Shown: positions 31,970 to 41,573 of the stretch, in pieces | Layout: the number at the start of each line of letters is the position of its first letter | Position numbering within the stretch: the first letter of the stretch is position 1 | Assembly (NCBI GenBank): GCA_035547755.1 | Contig: DASZUG010000002.1 | Coordinates: 140,256-204,255 of the forward strand | From: Mesorhizobium_L sp035547755 | GTDB taxonomy: Bacteria; Pseudomonadota; Alphaproteobacteria; Rhizobiales; Rhizobiaceae | DNA: 64,000 nt | Direction: 5' to 3' | Program-made: the position numbers and the translations under genes | The notes under the pieces: model-generated | What the model saw: the letters and a program-made list of their open reading frames with translations, nothing else | Databases searched by the model: none | Told to the model about the DNA's origin: nothing

Positions 31970-33448
31970 TCACAGCGTGCCGGAAAGGTAGCGCGTCAGC
32001 GTCTCCTTCGTGCCGATCTCCCATAGCGTCTTCAGCGAATGGGTGAAAGCCGCACGGAACGTCTCGGAATGGCCGACTTCGCCGAAAATGTCATCCATCG
32101 CGAGGAAAGCCATCGGGTCGTCCTTCGCTTTACGTGCATGGAGTTGCAAGCGATCCCAGTTCGGGTCGTTGGGCGCGATTTCCTGGCCGCTGTCCGTCAC
32201 GCCATAGCAGTAACGGCACCAGAGCGCCGATTCGAGCGCCAGTCCGGTCACAGGCAGGCCCTTTCTCAACCTGTCGGCGGTGGATGGCAGGATGAATTTC
32301 GGCTGCCGGTTCGAGCCGTCGAGACAAAGCCGGCGCACGGTATCGCCGATCTTCGGATTGGCGAAGCGATGCTTGATCCTGGCGAAATAGTCCTTGAGGT
32401 CCGTATCCGGAACCGGCGGAACGATCGGGATGATCTCCTCCGTCTCGACCTTTTCCAGGAAATCGACGATCAATGGCGCCTGCATCGCCTCGTGGACGAA
32501 ATGGATATCCATCAGCCCGGCTGGATAGGCGATGATGGCATGGCCGCCGTTCAGGATGCGGATCTTCATCCGCTCATAGGGCTCGACATCCCTGGTCATA
32601 GTGACGCCCACCGTCTCGAAAGCCGGCCGGCCGGCGCTGAAATGATCCTCCAGCACCCACTGCCTGAACTCTTCGCAGAAGACGGGGAAATTGTCGTCGA
32701 TGCCGAACTCTTCGGATACCATCTTCAACTCGCGCTCGCCGGTCGCCGGCGTGATGCGGTCGACCATGGCGCTCGGAAAAGCGACATTCTCGCGAATCCA
32801 CTTGCCAAGCTCCTTGTCGGCAAGATCGGCAAGCCCGGCGACAGCATCGCGCGCGACCTCTCCATTGCCGGGAAGATTGTCGCAGGACATGACGGTGAAG
32901 GGCACGATGCCCGCCGCACGGCGGGCTTTCAGGCCGGCGACGATGAGGCCGAAGACGGTTTTCGGATTATTCAGGTTCTTGCCGTCATGGACGATTTCCG
33001 GATGGGCAGGATCGAAGACGCCCGTTGCCGGATTGACGAAATAGCCGCCTTCCGTGATCGTCATCGAGACGATGCGGATCGCCGGGTCGGCCAGTTGCCG
33101 GATGATCGCCGTCTTGTCCGAGGGTGAAAGAAATCCGATCATCGCGCCTGTGACGCGCGCGGCCGATCGGGCATTGTCCTGCTCCACGACGGTCGTCAGC
33201 CAGTCCTGAGCCTCCAATTTTTCGCGCATGACCTCGTCGGAGGGAAGCACGCCGGCGCCGATCAGCGCCCAATCATGGCCGCGACCGGTATTGAAGAGGT
33301 CATCAAGATAGACGGCCTGATGGGCGCGGTGGAAATTGCCGACGCCGAAATGGACGATGCCCGGGCTCAGACTGTCGCGGCGATAGGCCGGGACCGCGGC
33401 TTTGCCGGCAATCTTGTCGAGATTGGCAAGCGACAGCTTGATGCTCAT
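31970..33448 (-). CDS. mtlK: Mannitol 2-dehydrogenase family polyol dehydrogenase
   Basis: This 492-residue long-chain polyol dehydrogenase oxidises mannitol, sorbitol or arabitol to the 2-ketose with NAD. Visible motifs are FGVGNFHRAHQA near the N-terminus (NAD), SCDNLPGNG and the catalytic region KIRILNGGHA (Lys, Asn, His). The ATG at 33448 is used; the frame extends upstream only into a repeat. It follows the ABC ATPase gene in the same direction across a 225-base gap holding a family A repeat. Confidence 0.88.
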   Translation of the reverse strand: MSIKLSLANLDKIAGKAAVPAYRRDSLSPGIVHFGVGNFHRAHQAVYLDDLFNTGRGHDWALIGAGVLPSDEVMREKLEAQDWLTTVVEQDNARSAARVTGAMIGFLSPSDKTAIIRQLADPAIRIVSMTITEGGYFVNPATGVFDPAHPEIVHDGKNLNNPKTVFGLIVAGLKARRAAGIVPFTVMSCDNLPGNGEVARDAVAGLADLADKELGKWIRENVAFPSAMVDRITPATGERELKMVSEEFGIDDNFPVFCEEFRQWVLEDHFSAGRPAFETVGVTMTRDVEPYERMKIRILNGGHAIIAYPAGLMDIHFVHEAMQAPLIVDFLEKVETEEIIPIVPPVPDTDLKDYFARIKHRFANPKIGDTVRRLCLDGSNRQPKFILPSTADRLRKGLPVTGLALESALWCRYCYGVTDSGQEIAPNDPNWDRLQLHARKAKDDPMAFLAMDDIFGEVGHSETFRAAFTHSLKTLWEIGTKETLTRYLSGTL

Positions 33449-33493
33449 TTCCTTACTCCGCTGCTCAGGGCAATCGCATATGGCTTGCCAGCA

Positions 33494-33610
33494 TACCCCA
33501 CCCATCTCGCTTCGCTCGGTACCCTCCCCATTCAAGTGAGGGAAAAGCGCCGCCGCTGCGGCTTTCCTCCACCTTCGAGGGGGAGGTGGCCCGAAGGGCC
33601 GGAGGGGGTG
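33494..33610. repeat. Family A palindromic repeat between smoK-like and mtlK-like genes
   Basis: Arms TACCCCACCC and GGAGGGGGTG with inner CCTCCACCTTCGAGGGGGAG and a GGCCCGAAGGGCC hairpin. It lies inside a co-directional operon and could modulate mRNA stability between transporter and enzyme genes. Confidence 0.8.
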
Positions 33611-33673
33611 AAATTGTCACATGCGATTGCCCTGCTCCGTTACTGGATAGTCGTACCCCTCCTCCAACAGATG

Positions 33674-34675
<1,002 letters not shown>

Positions 34676-34684
34676 TTGGACCTC

Positions 34685-35515
34685 CTATTTCACCGCACCG
34701 AACGTCAGGCCGCGGACAAGCTGTTTTTGCGAGAACCAGCCCATGACGAGAATGGGCGCGATCGCCATGGTCGATGCCGCCGACAATTTCGCGTAGAACA
34801 GCCCTTCCGGTGCCGAAAAGGAGGCGATGAACGCCGTCAGCGGACCGGCATTGGAGGCGGTCAGGTTCAGCGTCCAGAACGCCTCGTTCCACGCCAGGAT
34901 GATATTGAGCAGGAGCGTCGAGGCGATGCCGGGTACCGCCATCGGGGTCAGGATGTAGAGAATTTCCTTACCGAGCGTCGCCCCATCCATCCGCGCCGCT
35001 TCGAGGATGTCGTTCGGGATCTCCTTGAAATAGGTGAACAGCATCCAGACGATGATCGGCAGGTTGATCAGCGTCATGATGATGACAAGGCCGGTGCGCG
35101 TGTCGAGCAGGCCGGTGTTCTTGAAGATCAGGTAGATCGGGACGAGCACGCCGACAGCCGGCATCATCTTCGTCGACAGCATCCACATCAGTACGTCCTT
35201 GGTCCGCTTGGTCGGCGAAAAAGCCATCGCCCACGCGGCGGGAATGGCGATGATGAGGCCGATGATGGTGGAACCGATCGAGATAACGACGGAATTCCAG
35301 AAATGGAGGAGATAGCTCGACCGGCTCCAGACCTCGGTATAATTCTCCGTCGTCCAGTGGAAGAAGAGGAAATGCGGCGGCACGGCGACGGCGTCGCCTT
35401 CCGTCTTGAAACTGGTCAGGATCGTCCAGAGGATCGGGAAGAAAATCAGGAGCGCGATGATCCAGGCGATCACGGTAAAGGTGAGCTTGCGCCTTCTGCT
35501 AGCCATGCGTGCCAT
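34685..35515 (-). CDS. smoG: Polyol ABC permease (SmoG-type)
   Basis: This 276-residue permease has six hydrophobic spans and the EAA-type loop EAARMDGATLGKEILYI; it ends with LTFGAVK. It is three bases from the preceding permease gene, and GGAGG lies 8 bases before its ATG. With the other permease, the ATPase and the binding protein it would form the polyol importer of this operon. Confidence 0.86.
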   Translation of the reverse strand: MARMASRRRKLTFTVIAWIIALLIFFPILWTILTSFKTEGDAVAVPPHFLFFHWTTENYTEVWSRSSYLLHFWNSVVISIGSTIIGLIIAIPAAWAMAFSPTKRTKDVLMWMLSTKMMPAVGVLVPIYLIFKNTGLLDTRTGLVIIMTLINLPIIVWMLFTYFKEIPNDILEAARMDGATLGKEILYILTPMAVPGIASTLLLNIILAWNEAFWTLNLTASNAGPLTAFIASFSAPEGLFYAKLSAASTMAIAPILVMGWFSQKQLVRGLTFGAVK

Positions 35516-35518
35516 TGG

Positions 35519-36391
35519 TCATGCCTCCAAATTCTTGCCGACGACGCGGAGAAGGAAGAGAGCGACGATATTCGCCAGGATGACGGCGACGATACCGCCG
35601 GCCGATGCGCCGCCGACATCGAATTGCAGAAGCGCCTGGGAATAGACCAGATAGGTCAGGTTGGTGGTCGCCGTGCCCGGTCCGCCATTGGTCGTCACGA
35701 GGATCTCGGCAAAAATCGAAAGCAGGAAGATCGTCTCGATCAGAATGACGACGGTGATGGCGCGCGCCAGATGCGGCAGGGTGATGTAGATGAATTGCGA
35801 GACGATGCCCGCGCCGTCCATTTCGGCCGCTTCCTTCTGTTCTTCGTCCAGCGATTGCAGCGCCGTCAGGATGATGAGGGTCGCAAAGGGCAACCAGCCC
35901 CAGGCAACGATGATGATGATCGAGAGCAGTGGCACCTGAGCCAGCCAGTCGATCGGCTGAAGGCCGAACAGATGGGCGAGCCAGGCGAAAAGGCCGTTCA
36001 CCGGATTCATGAACATGTTCTTCCACACCAGGGCGGAAACCGTCGGCATGACGAAGAAAGGCGCGATTACCAGGATACGCACGATGCCCTGGCCGTGCAT
36101 CGGCTGGTCGATCAGCAGCGCCAGCGCAATCCCGCCGATGATGGTGATAAGAAGCACACCCAGGACCAGCAGGAGGGTGTTCCAGATGGAGATAAGGAAG
36201 GTCGGGTCGGTCAGGAAAAACCGGTAATTGGTGAAGCCGATGAAGTTGTGTGCTCCGGGCGTCAGCAGATTATAGTCGAGGAAGGAGTAGTAGATCGTCA
36301 GGACGAGCGGAACGATCATCCAGATCAGAAGCAGGATAACCGCCGGAGACATCATCAGCCGGGCGCTTGCCCGCGTGTGCAGCGTAGCCAT
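35519..36391 (-). CDS. smoF: Polyol ABC permease (SmoF-type)
   Basis: This 290-residue permease has six spans and the loop KEAAEMDGAGIVSQFIYI. The ATG at 36391 is preferred over a GTG nine bases earlier because AGAGGTG is well placed for it. A rho-independent-type terminator separates it from the binding-protein gene, so it is probably expressed by readthrough at a lower level. Confidence 0.86.
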   Translation of the reverse strand: MATLHTRASARLMMSPAVILLLIWMIVPLVLTIYYSFLDYNLLTPGAHNFIGFTNYRFFLTDPTFLISIWNTLLLVLGVLLITIIGGIALALLIDQPMHGQGIVRILVIAPFFVMPTVSALVWKNMFMNPVNGLFAWLAHLFGLQPIDWLAQVPLLSIIIIVAWGWLPFATLIILTALQSLDEEQKEAAEMDGAGIVSQFIYITLPHLARAITVVILIETIFLLSIFAEILVTTNGGPGTATTNLTYLVYSQALLQFDVGGASAGGIVAVILANIVALFLLRVVGKNLEA

Positions 36392-36558
36392 GAGGTTCAC
36401 CTCTTACGTTGCGATTTTCCTTCCCTCGACATTACTTCCCTTGACTGTGGGAAGCGTGCTCGCGCGCGACGCCGAGCCGGCGAGGGCTTTCGTCGTATGC
36501 GATACAGGCGTCGGATCCGGAAGCAGGCCGAGGGCAGTTCGATGCTTCCGATCCGGGG

Positions 36559-36601
36559 ATAAAAAGCGAGGCTGCGACGGGCCTTGTGTGTCGCAGCCTC
36601 G
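36559..36601 (-). terminator. Rho-independent-type terminator between smoE and smoF
   Basis: Read on the minus strand, a 12-bp perfect stem (CGAGGCTGCGAC with GTCGCAGCCTCG, 36567-36601) has an 11-base loop and is followed by CTTTTTATCC. It begins 12 bases after the binding-protein stop codon. It should end most transcripts after smoE and let a fraction continue into the permease genes. Confidence 0.8.
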
Positions 36602-36612
36602 AGCGCGGAGGA

Positions 36613-37926
36613 TTATTTTATATATCCCGCCTTCGTCATTTCGCGCTTGGTGATCTGCTGCGATCTGGACAGCGCCTGATCGACCGTTTCCCGCCCCGCC
36701 ACGGCGCCCTCGAATTGCTGGCCAACTGCGGTGCCGATGCCCTGGAACTCCGGAATGGAGACGAATTGCCCCCCCGTGTAGGGCACCTTCTGGACGGAAG
36801 GATGCTGCGTATCGGCCGCCTGCATGGCCTTCAGCGTGATCGCGGCGAAAGGCGCGGCTTTCTGGTAGTCGGGATTCTCATAAAGAGAGGTGCGCGTGCC
36901 GGGCGGAACGGCTGCCCAACCATCCTTGCTGGCCACCAGTTTCTCGTAATCCTTGTTGGTCGCCCAGTTTATGAATTTCTTGGCGGCGTCGGCATTCTTG
37001 GTGCCCGCCGGGACGGCCAGACTCCATGACCACAGCCAGTTGCCATGATTTTTCAGATCGCCATGCGTCGGGAAAAGCGCATAGCCAACCTCGTTCGCGA
37101 CCTTGGACTGCTTCGGGTCGGAGATGAAGGAAGCTGCCACGGTCGCGTCCATCCACATGCCGCACTTGCCGGCTTGGAAGAGCGCCAGATTCTCGTTGAA
37201 GCCGTTGGAAGAGGCTCCAGGAGGGCCGTCTTTCCTGAGGAGATCGACGTAGAATTTCGCCGCCCCTTTCCACTCCTTGGAATCGAATTGGGGCTGCCAT
37301 TTCATGTCGAACCAGCGGGCGCCCCAGGAATTGGCGAGTGCGGTGAGGAAGGCCATATTCTCGCCCCAGCCGGCCTTGCCACGCAGGCAGATCCCGTAAA
37401 TTCCAGCCTTCTTGTCGGTGATCTTGTCGGCTGCCTGCTTGATGAATTCCCAAGTCGGGCTCTCCGGCATGGTCAAGCCGGCCTTCTTGAAAAGATCAGT
37501 CCTGTACATGGTCATCGCGCTCTCGCCATAAAAGGGCGAGGCGTAGAGCTTGCCGTCATAGGAAAGCGAATTGCGGATCGCGGGCAGAAGATCGCTTTCG
37601 TCGAAATCCTGACCGAGATTGTCGAGCGGAAGGAGCCATTTCTGCTTCGCCCAGATCGGCACCTCGTAATTGCCGATGGTCATGATGTCATACTGCCCGC
37701 CATGCGTGGCGATATCGGTCGTGACGCGCTGACGCAGGATGTTCTCTTCCAGCGTCACCCATTTCACCTCGATGCCAGGATTCTTCTTGGTGAAATCGCC
37801 TGTCAGCTTCTGCATGCGGACCATGTCGCCATTGTTGACGGTGGCGATGGTCAGCGTCTCGGCATTGGCGAGGCTTGCCAGTGCGAAAACCGAGCAAGCG
37901 CCGAGAATGAGTGTTTTCAGTTTCAT
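36613..37926 (-). CDS. smoE: Polyol ABC substrate-binding protein (SmoE-type)
   Basis: This 437-residue exported binding protein starts with a clean signal peptide (MKLKTLILGACSVFALASL, then ANAET cleavage). The mature part is the family 1 polyol binder typical of sorbitol/mannitol importers. GGAGG is 8 bases before the ATG at 37926. It is the first gene of the polyol operon; repeated TGAGCAATT boxes upstream are likely regulator sites. Confidence 0.87.
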   Translation of the reverse strand: MKLKTLILGACSVFALASLANAETLTIATVNNGDMVRMQKLTGDFTKKNPGIEVKWVTLEENILRQRVTTDIATHGGQYDIMTIGNYEVPIWAKQKWLLPLDNLGQDFDESDLLPAIRNSLSYDGKLYASPFYGESAMTMYRTDLFKKAGLTMPESPTWEFIKQAADKITDKKAGIYGICLRGKAGWGENMAFLTALANSWGARWFDMKWQPQFDSKEWKGAAKFYVDLLRKDGPPGASSNGFNENLALFQAGKCGMWMDATVAASFISDPKQSKVANEVGYALFPTHGDLKNHGNWLWSWSLAVPAGTKNADAAKKFINWATNKDYEKLVASKDGWAAVPPGTRTSLYENPDYQKAAPFAAITLKAMQAADTQHPSVQKVPYTGGQFVSIPEFQGIGTAVGQQFEGAVAGRETVDQALSRSQQITKREMTKAGYIK

Positions 37927-37949
37927 GAAGCATCCTCCCAGCAAGTGTA

Positions 37950-37977
37950 TGAGCAATTGCTTTTTGTGTGAGCAATT
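37950..37977. promoter_or_regulatory. Candidate SmoC operators upstream of smoE
   Basis: TGAGCAATT occurs at 37950-37958 and again at 37969-37977, 19 bp apart, which is nearly two helical turns. The first copy is inside the perfect palindrome AGCAATTGCT (37952-37961). The same GAGCAATTGC is found upstream of the SorC-type gene at 39205-39214. This pattern fits binding of the adjacent SorC regulator. Confidence 0.6.
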
Positions 37978-38140
37978 ATTCACTGTCTCGAACGAAGAAG
38001 TCAAGACAGATTCGTCGCTGCATTGCAGCAGAGCGCGGGAAAACCCTGCGAGCCCATCGCCCGCCTACTGGCGGACGGCCGGTGCAAGGGGGGAGTCGCG
38101 CCCAGTTTGAAGCTCAATTTTCTTGTCGGACGGCGAGCCG

Positions 38141-39100
38141 TCAATTCGCGGCAAGCAGGCCGGCAGCCGTCCGTTCGTCGGTGATGAGGCCATTGACCAA
38201 TCGGCGGGTCGAGGCAGCCAGGATGCCGGGAAGCTTCTTCTCGCCCATCGCCAAGGCCACGACCAGCGAGTTCTCGCGCGACGGGATCGGCGCACTCGCC
38301 ACCCGCTCATTGGTGATCCCCTCGATCAGGCGGCCTTCCCTGTCGAAGGCCCAGCCAACCATTTCAGCGACCGCTCCGGCCTTCTGCAGCGCTTTCAATT
38401 CCGCCTCGGTAATGAAACCATCCTCGTAAAGAGGCGCCCTTGGACCGAGATCGCCGATACCGACGAAAGTGACATCCGCCTCGGCCGCGAGTTCCAGGGT
38501 CGTCCTTATCATCGGCTGGTTATGCAGCATGGCGCGCTCCTCGGGCGAGGAGGCGATGACGGGCAGCGGCATCGGAAAACTGCGTGCTTTCACCGTGTCG
38601 GCCATGGTGAAGATGACGTTGTAGAAGGCGGCGGAGCCGTCCGGCGAGATATTGCCGGTCAGCGACACGAGCTTGTGCTGCGGGCATTCCATGCGCGGCA
38701 GGCGCTCGATCGCGGCCTTCAGCGTGCGGCCGGTGCCGAGCGCCATGACGATCGGCTCCGGCGCGGAAAGCCGCTTCTCGATCTCCGCGGCGGCCGCTTC
38801 GGCCACGCCGATCGTCGTCGACATCGAATCGGGATCGCTCGGCACCACTTCGGCAAGATCGAAGGCGAAGCGCGCCCGCAACCGCTCCGCCAAATCCAGG
38901 CAATTGGCGATCGGATGATCGACACGTACCCGCACGAGCCCCTCAGACACGGCGAGCGAGACCAGCCGCTGCGCCGTCTGGCGCGAAACGCCAAGCTTGG
39001 CCGCGATCTGATCCTGCGTGTTGCCGGCGACATAATAGAGCCAGCCGGCGCGGGCCGCGTCGTCCAGTCTCGAATTCGCGATGTCCTGCCGTGGCGCCAT
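38141..39100 (-). CDS. smoC: SorC-type regulator of the polyol operon (SmoC-type)
   Basis: This 319-residue protein has a helix-turn-helix (GNTQDQIAAKLGVSRQTAQR) and a SorC sugar-binding domain with GTGRTLKAAIERLP and GIGDLGPRAPLYEDG. It is encoded just upstream of, and in the same direction as, the smoE operon. The ATG at 39100 gives the family length; in-frame sequence upstream is the promoter region with a GAGCAATTGC box. It probably activates or represses the polyol operon in response to a polyol or sugar phosphate. Confidence 0.85.
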   Translation of the reverse strand: MAPRQDIANSRLDDAARAGWLYYVAGNTQDQIAAKLGVSRQTAQRLVSLAVSEGLVRVRVDHPIANCLDLAERLRARFAFDLAEVVPSDPDSMSTTIGVAEAAAAEIEKRLSAPEPIVMALGTGRTLKAAIERLPRMECPQHKLVSLTGNISPDGSAAFYNVIFTMADTVKARSFPMPLPVIASSPEERAMLHNQPMIRTTLELAAEADVTFVGIGDLGPRAPLYEDGFITEAELKALQKAGAVAEMVGWAFDREGRLIEGITNERVASAPIPSRENSLVVALAMGEKKLPGILAASTRRLVNGLITDERTAAGLLAAN

Positions 39101-39204
39101 TCCGCCGCCCGTCCTTCGCTTCTTTGCCTCTGAATGAGCAATCCGCCGGTCCCGCTGGCGGCTACTCCGCGTATGGGAAACAGTGTGGCAAAGAATTTGG
39201 TGAA

Positions 39205-39214
39205 GAGCAATTGC
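39205..39214. promoter_or_regulatory. Candidate autoregulatory box upstream of smoC
   Basis: GAGCAATTGC is identical to the box upstream of smoE at 37951-37960 and lies about 105 bases before the smoC ATG. A weaker GAGCATT follows at 39223. The surrounding 295-base gap (39101-39395) shows no other feature I can support. Confidence 0.45.
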
Positions 39215-39395
39215 CAAGACAATGAGCATTCGCGCCAGATGACAATCGTCAGCGCGGCACACCGGTGAGAGCAGGCGTGACCTCGGGGGGACAAAATCAT
39301 TCATTTCCTGTATGATCCGCAGCCGGGTCGCGTCAGACGTGACCGTCCAGCGGAAGCGTGCGGCGCGGCCATCCAACCGGTCAGGAGGATTGGCC

Positions 39396-40199
39396 ATGGC
39401 AGGTTTTCATGTGATCGCCGGCGCCGGCGAAACGCTTCTTCATCCTACCATCCGCAAAATCGGCGTTTCGGACATCATGGACGCGCTTCGGGCAGGACTC
39501 GACGATTTCCGCGCGAAGCCGTCGCATTATGCGTTTCTCGTACTGATCTATCCACTCGTCGGCGTCGTTCTGGCGGCATGGACATCGGGGAACAACGCAT
39601 TGCCGATGCTTTTTCCGCTGATGTCCGGCTTTGCCCTCGTTGGGCCGATTGCCGCGCTGGGCCTCTATGAGATCAGCCGGCGCCGAGAAGCCGGCCTCGA
39701 TTCGTCCTGGTGGCATGCCCTCGACGTGCGCAATTCGCCGGCTATCCCCGCGATCGCCGCGGTCGGCATATTGCTGCTCATCCTGTTCATCGCCTGGCTG
39801 CTGGCGGCGAAAGGGCTTTACGAAGCCCTGTTCGGCACCGGCCCCGTACCGCCGATGGCGACGTTCTTCCACGATATCTTCACGACAGGCCGCGGCTGGA
39901 CGCTGATCGTCCTCGGCAATCTGATTGGCTTCGTTTTCGCGGTGATCGTGCTTTCGACGACGGTGATCGCGTTTCCGCTGCTGCTCGACCGGGATGTCGG
40001 CGCCTATGAGGCCGTGACGAGTTCCGCCCGGGCGACCATAGCCAATCCGGGCCCGATGGCGCTTTGGGGCCTCATCGTGGCGGTGGGGCTTGCGATTGGG
40101 TCGATCCCGCTCTTTGCCGGGCTGGCCGTCGTCATTCCGATCCTCGGCCACGCAACCTGGCACCTTTACCGGAAGCTGGTGGCGCAGCCGGCATCATAG
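39396..40199 (+). CDS. DUF2189 integral membrane protein
   Basis: This 267-residue protein has about six hydrophobic spans, beginning at about residue 48 (YAFLVLIYPLVGVVLAAW). It matches the DUF2189 pattern in LGLYEISRRREAG, DVRNSP and LLLDRDVGAYEAVTSS. The function is unknown; the family is common in Proteobacteria. AGGAGG lies 7 bases before the ATG at 39396. It is transcribed alone and converges on bioY across a strong hairpin. Confidence 0.8.
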   Translation: MAGFHVIAGAGETLLHPTIRKIGVSDIMDALRAGLDDFRAKPSHYAFLVLIYPLVGVVLAAWTSGNNALPMLFPLMSGFALVGPIAALGLYEISRRREAGLDSSWWHALDVRNSPAIPAIAAVGILLLILFIAWLLAAKGLYEALFGTGPVPPMATFFHDIFTTGRGWTLIVLGNLIGFVFAVIVLSTTVIAFPLLLDRDVGAYEAVTSSARATIANPGPMALWGLIVAVGLAIGSIPLFAGLAVVIPILGHATWHLYRKLVAQPAS

Positions 40200-40208
40200 A
40201 TGAAACAA

Positions 40209-40240
40209 CCCCGCCTTGCCGAGACGACGGCAAGGCGGGG
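40209..40240. terminator. Hairpin between the DUF2189 and bioY genes
   Basis: A 12-bp perfect GC-rich stem (CCCCGCCTTGCC with GGCAAGGCGGGG) has an 8-base loop and lies between convergent genes. On the minus strand it is followed by TTGTTTCATC, so it looks better as the bioY terminator, but it may work in both directions. Confidence 0.7.
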
Positions 40241-40270
40241 TCGCAATGCGTTCTGCGAGGATGACTGGCG

Positions 40271-40873
40271 TTATCTGCGAGCGGCAAATTTCCATGCAGC
40301 GGGAAGAAGCGCGGTGGCCAGAGCGATCTTCAGCGCATCGCCGAGCAGGAAGGGATAAAGGCCCCAATGGAGAATGGGCTTGTCCCAACCAAGCAAAGTT
40401 CCGAGCCAGAAAAGGCCGAGCGCATAGATGACGATATTGCCCATCACCATGCCGGACAAGGTGGAAATGACGCTCTTGCCCCAGCCTCTTTCCGCGAGCA
40501 GGCCACAGAGGACGGCCGCGAAGAGAAATCCGACGAGATAGCCCCCCGTCGGTCCCATGAGATAGGCAAGGCCGATGCCCTTTTCCGGCGTGCCGGCGAA
40601 GACCGGAAGCCCTGCCGCGCCTTCTATCAAGTAAAGGAGCACGGCCGATCCAGCCAGTCTAGAGCCAAGGACAAAGCCAAGGCCGAGCACCGCGAAGGTC
40701 TGCAGGGAGAGCGGAACGGGATAGAACGGCACCTCGATCTTGGCCGAAAGGGTCAGGAGAAGCGAAGCGGCGATCACCGTCGCCAGGCGCCAGATCATGG
40801 AATTGCGCGCCGGCAGCCCCAGTGCGTCCACAAGCAGATTCGGGGCTCTCACGGCATTCGTCGCATCAGACAT
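40271..40873 (-). CDS. bioY: Biotin transporter BioY
   Basis: This 200-residue membrane protein is the biotin-binding S component. It shows the typical PFYPVPLSLQTFAVLGLGFVLG, GLPVFAGTPEKGIGLAYLMGPTGGYLVGF and conserved spans to the C-terminus. BioY works alone or with an ECF energising module; no bioM or bioN genes are present here. AGGAGG is 6 bases before the ATG at 40873. I looked for a BioR-like box (TTATAGATAA type) upstream and did not see one. Confidence 0.92.
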   Translation of the reverse strand: MSDATNAVRAPNLLVDALGLPARNSMIWRLATVIAASLLLTLSAKIEVPFYPVPLSLQTFAVLGLGFVLGSRLAGSAVLLYLIEGAAGLPVFAGTPEKGIGLAYLMGPTGGYLVGFLFAAVLCGLLAERGWGKSVISTLSGMVMGNIVIYALGLFWLGTLLGWDKPILHWGLYPFLLGDALKIALATALLPAAWKFAARR

Positions 40874-40979
40874 TCTCAACCTCCTGCATGAGCGAACAAA
40901 GCGGATTTTCAATTGTGCTTCTATGCGCCGGGAAGCGACGGAAGACAACCGGCCATAGCCGATTTCGCGGGGACTGAGA

Positions 40980-41414
40980 TCAAGCCAGAATGGTCTCGAG
41001 CGCCGACCGCAAAGCCGGCGCGAGCGGCATCGGCCGCCTCGTTTCGCTATCGACATAGACATGGACGAAAAAGCCTTCGGCCGCAGCGATCTCTGAGTCG
41101 TTCCGGAACAGGCCGACTTCATAGCGGACGGAGGAATTCCCGAGCAAACTGACCCGCAATCCGGCCGTCACCTTGTCGGGAAAAGCCATCTCGCTGAAAT
41201 AGCGGCAGCCGGTCTCGACCACGAGGCCGATCTGTTCTCCCCGCAACATGTCGAGCACGCCCATCTCGATCAGCCAGCCATTAACCGCCGTATCGAAGAG
41301 GGAATAATGGACCACATTGTTCATGTGGCCATAGATGTCGTTGTCGAGAAAGCGCGTGGTGAGCAGGCGGAAGGTTTTGTAAGCGGAGCGGCTGCCGGGT
41401 TCGGGGCGTTTCAT
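40980..41414 (-). CDS. Acyl-CoA thioesterase, 4HBT hotdog family
   Basis: This 144-residue hotdog-fold protein has the 4HBT active-site pattern DNDIYGHMNNVVHY near residue 25 and the hydrophobic central helix after it. It would hydrolyse an acyl-CoA. It is encoded upstream of bioY in the same direction with a gap of about 106 bases, so a shared transcript is possible but a shared pathway is not obvious. Confidence 0.85.
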   Translation of the reverse strand: MKRPEPGSRSAYKTFRLLTTRFLDNDIYGHMNNVVHYSLFDTAVNGWLIEMGVLDMLRGEQIGLVVETGCRYFSEMAFPDKVTAGLRVSLLGNSSVRYEVGLFRNDSEIAAAEGFFVHVYVDSETRRPMPLAPALRSALETILA

Positions 41415-41420
41415 GATCGC

Positions 41421-41526
41421 TAGAGCGTTTCCGTTTTCTTCGAATAACGGAAACGCTCTATCTCCTTGTTTTTACGCAATCCCGGACGCAAAACCGCTGC
41501 GCACTTTTGCTGGAATTGCTCTGACC
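41421..41526. repeat. Family D repeat (GAGCG-type rhizobial palindrome)
   Basis: A 15-bp perfect stem (TAGAGCGTTTCCGTT with its complement at 41446-41460) is followed by a conserved tail with CCTTGTTTTTACGCAAT and CGCTGCGCACTTTTGC. Such elements are frequent between genes in Rhizobium-like genomes. It lies just upstream of the thioesterase start. Confidence 0.75.
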
Positions 41527-41573
41527 GTTGCAACGCGCCTTTTACAGCATAGGCTTGCCGCAACGCCAATATC

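Noticed and set aside
40874..40979. BioR-type operator upstream of bioY
   Set aside because: No TTATAGATAA-like palindrome is visible in the gap.
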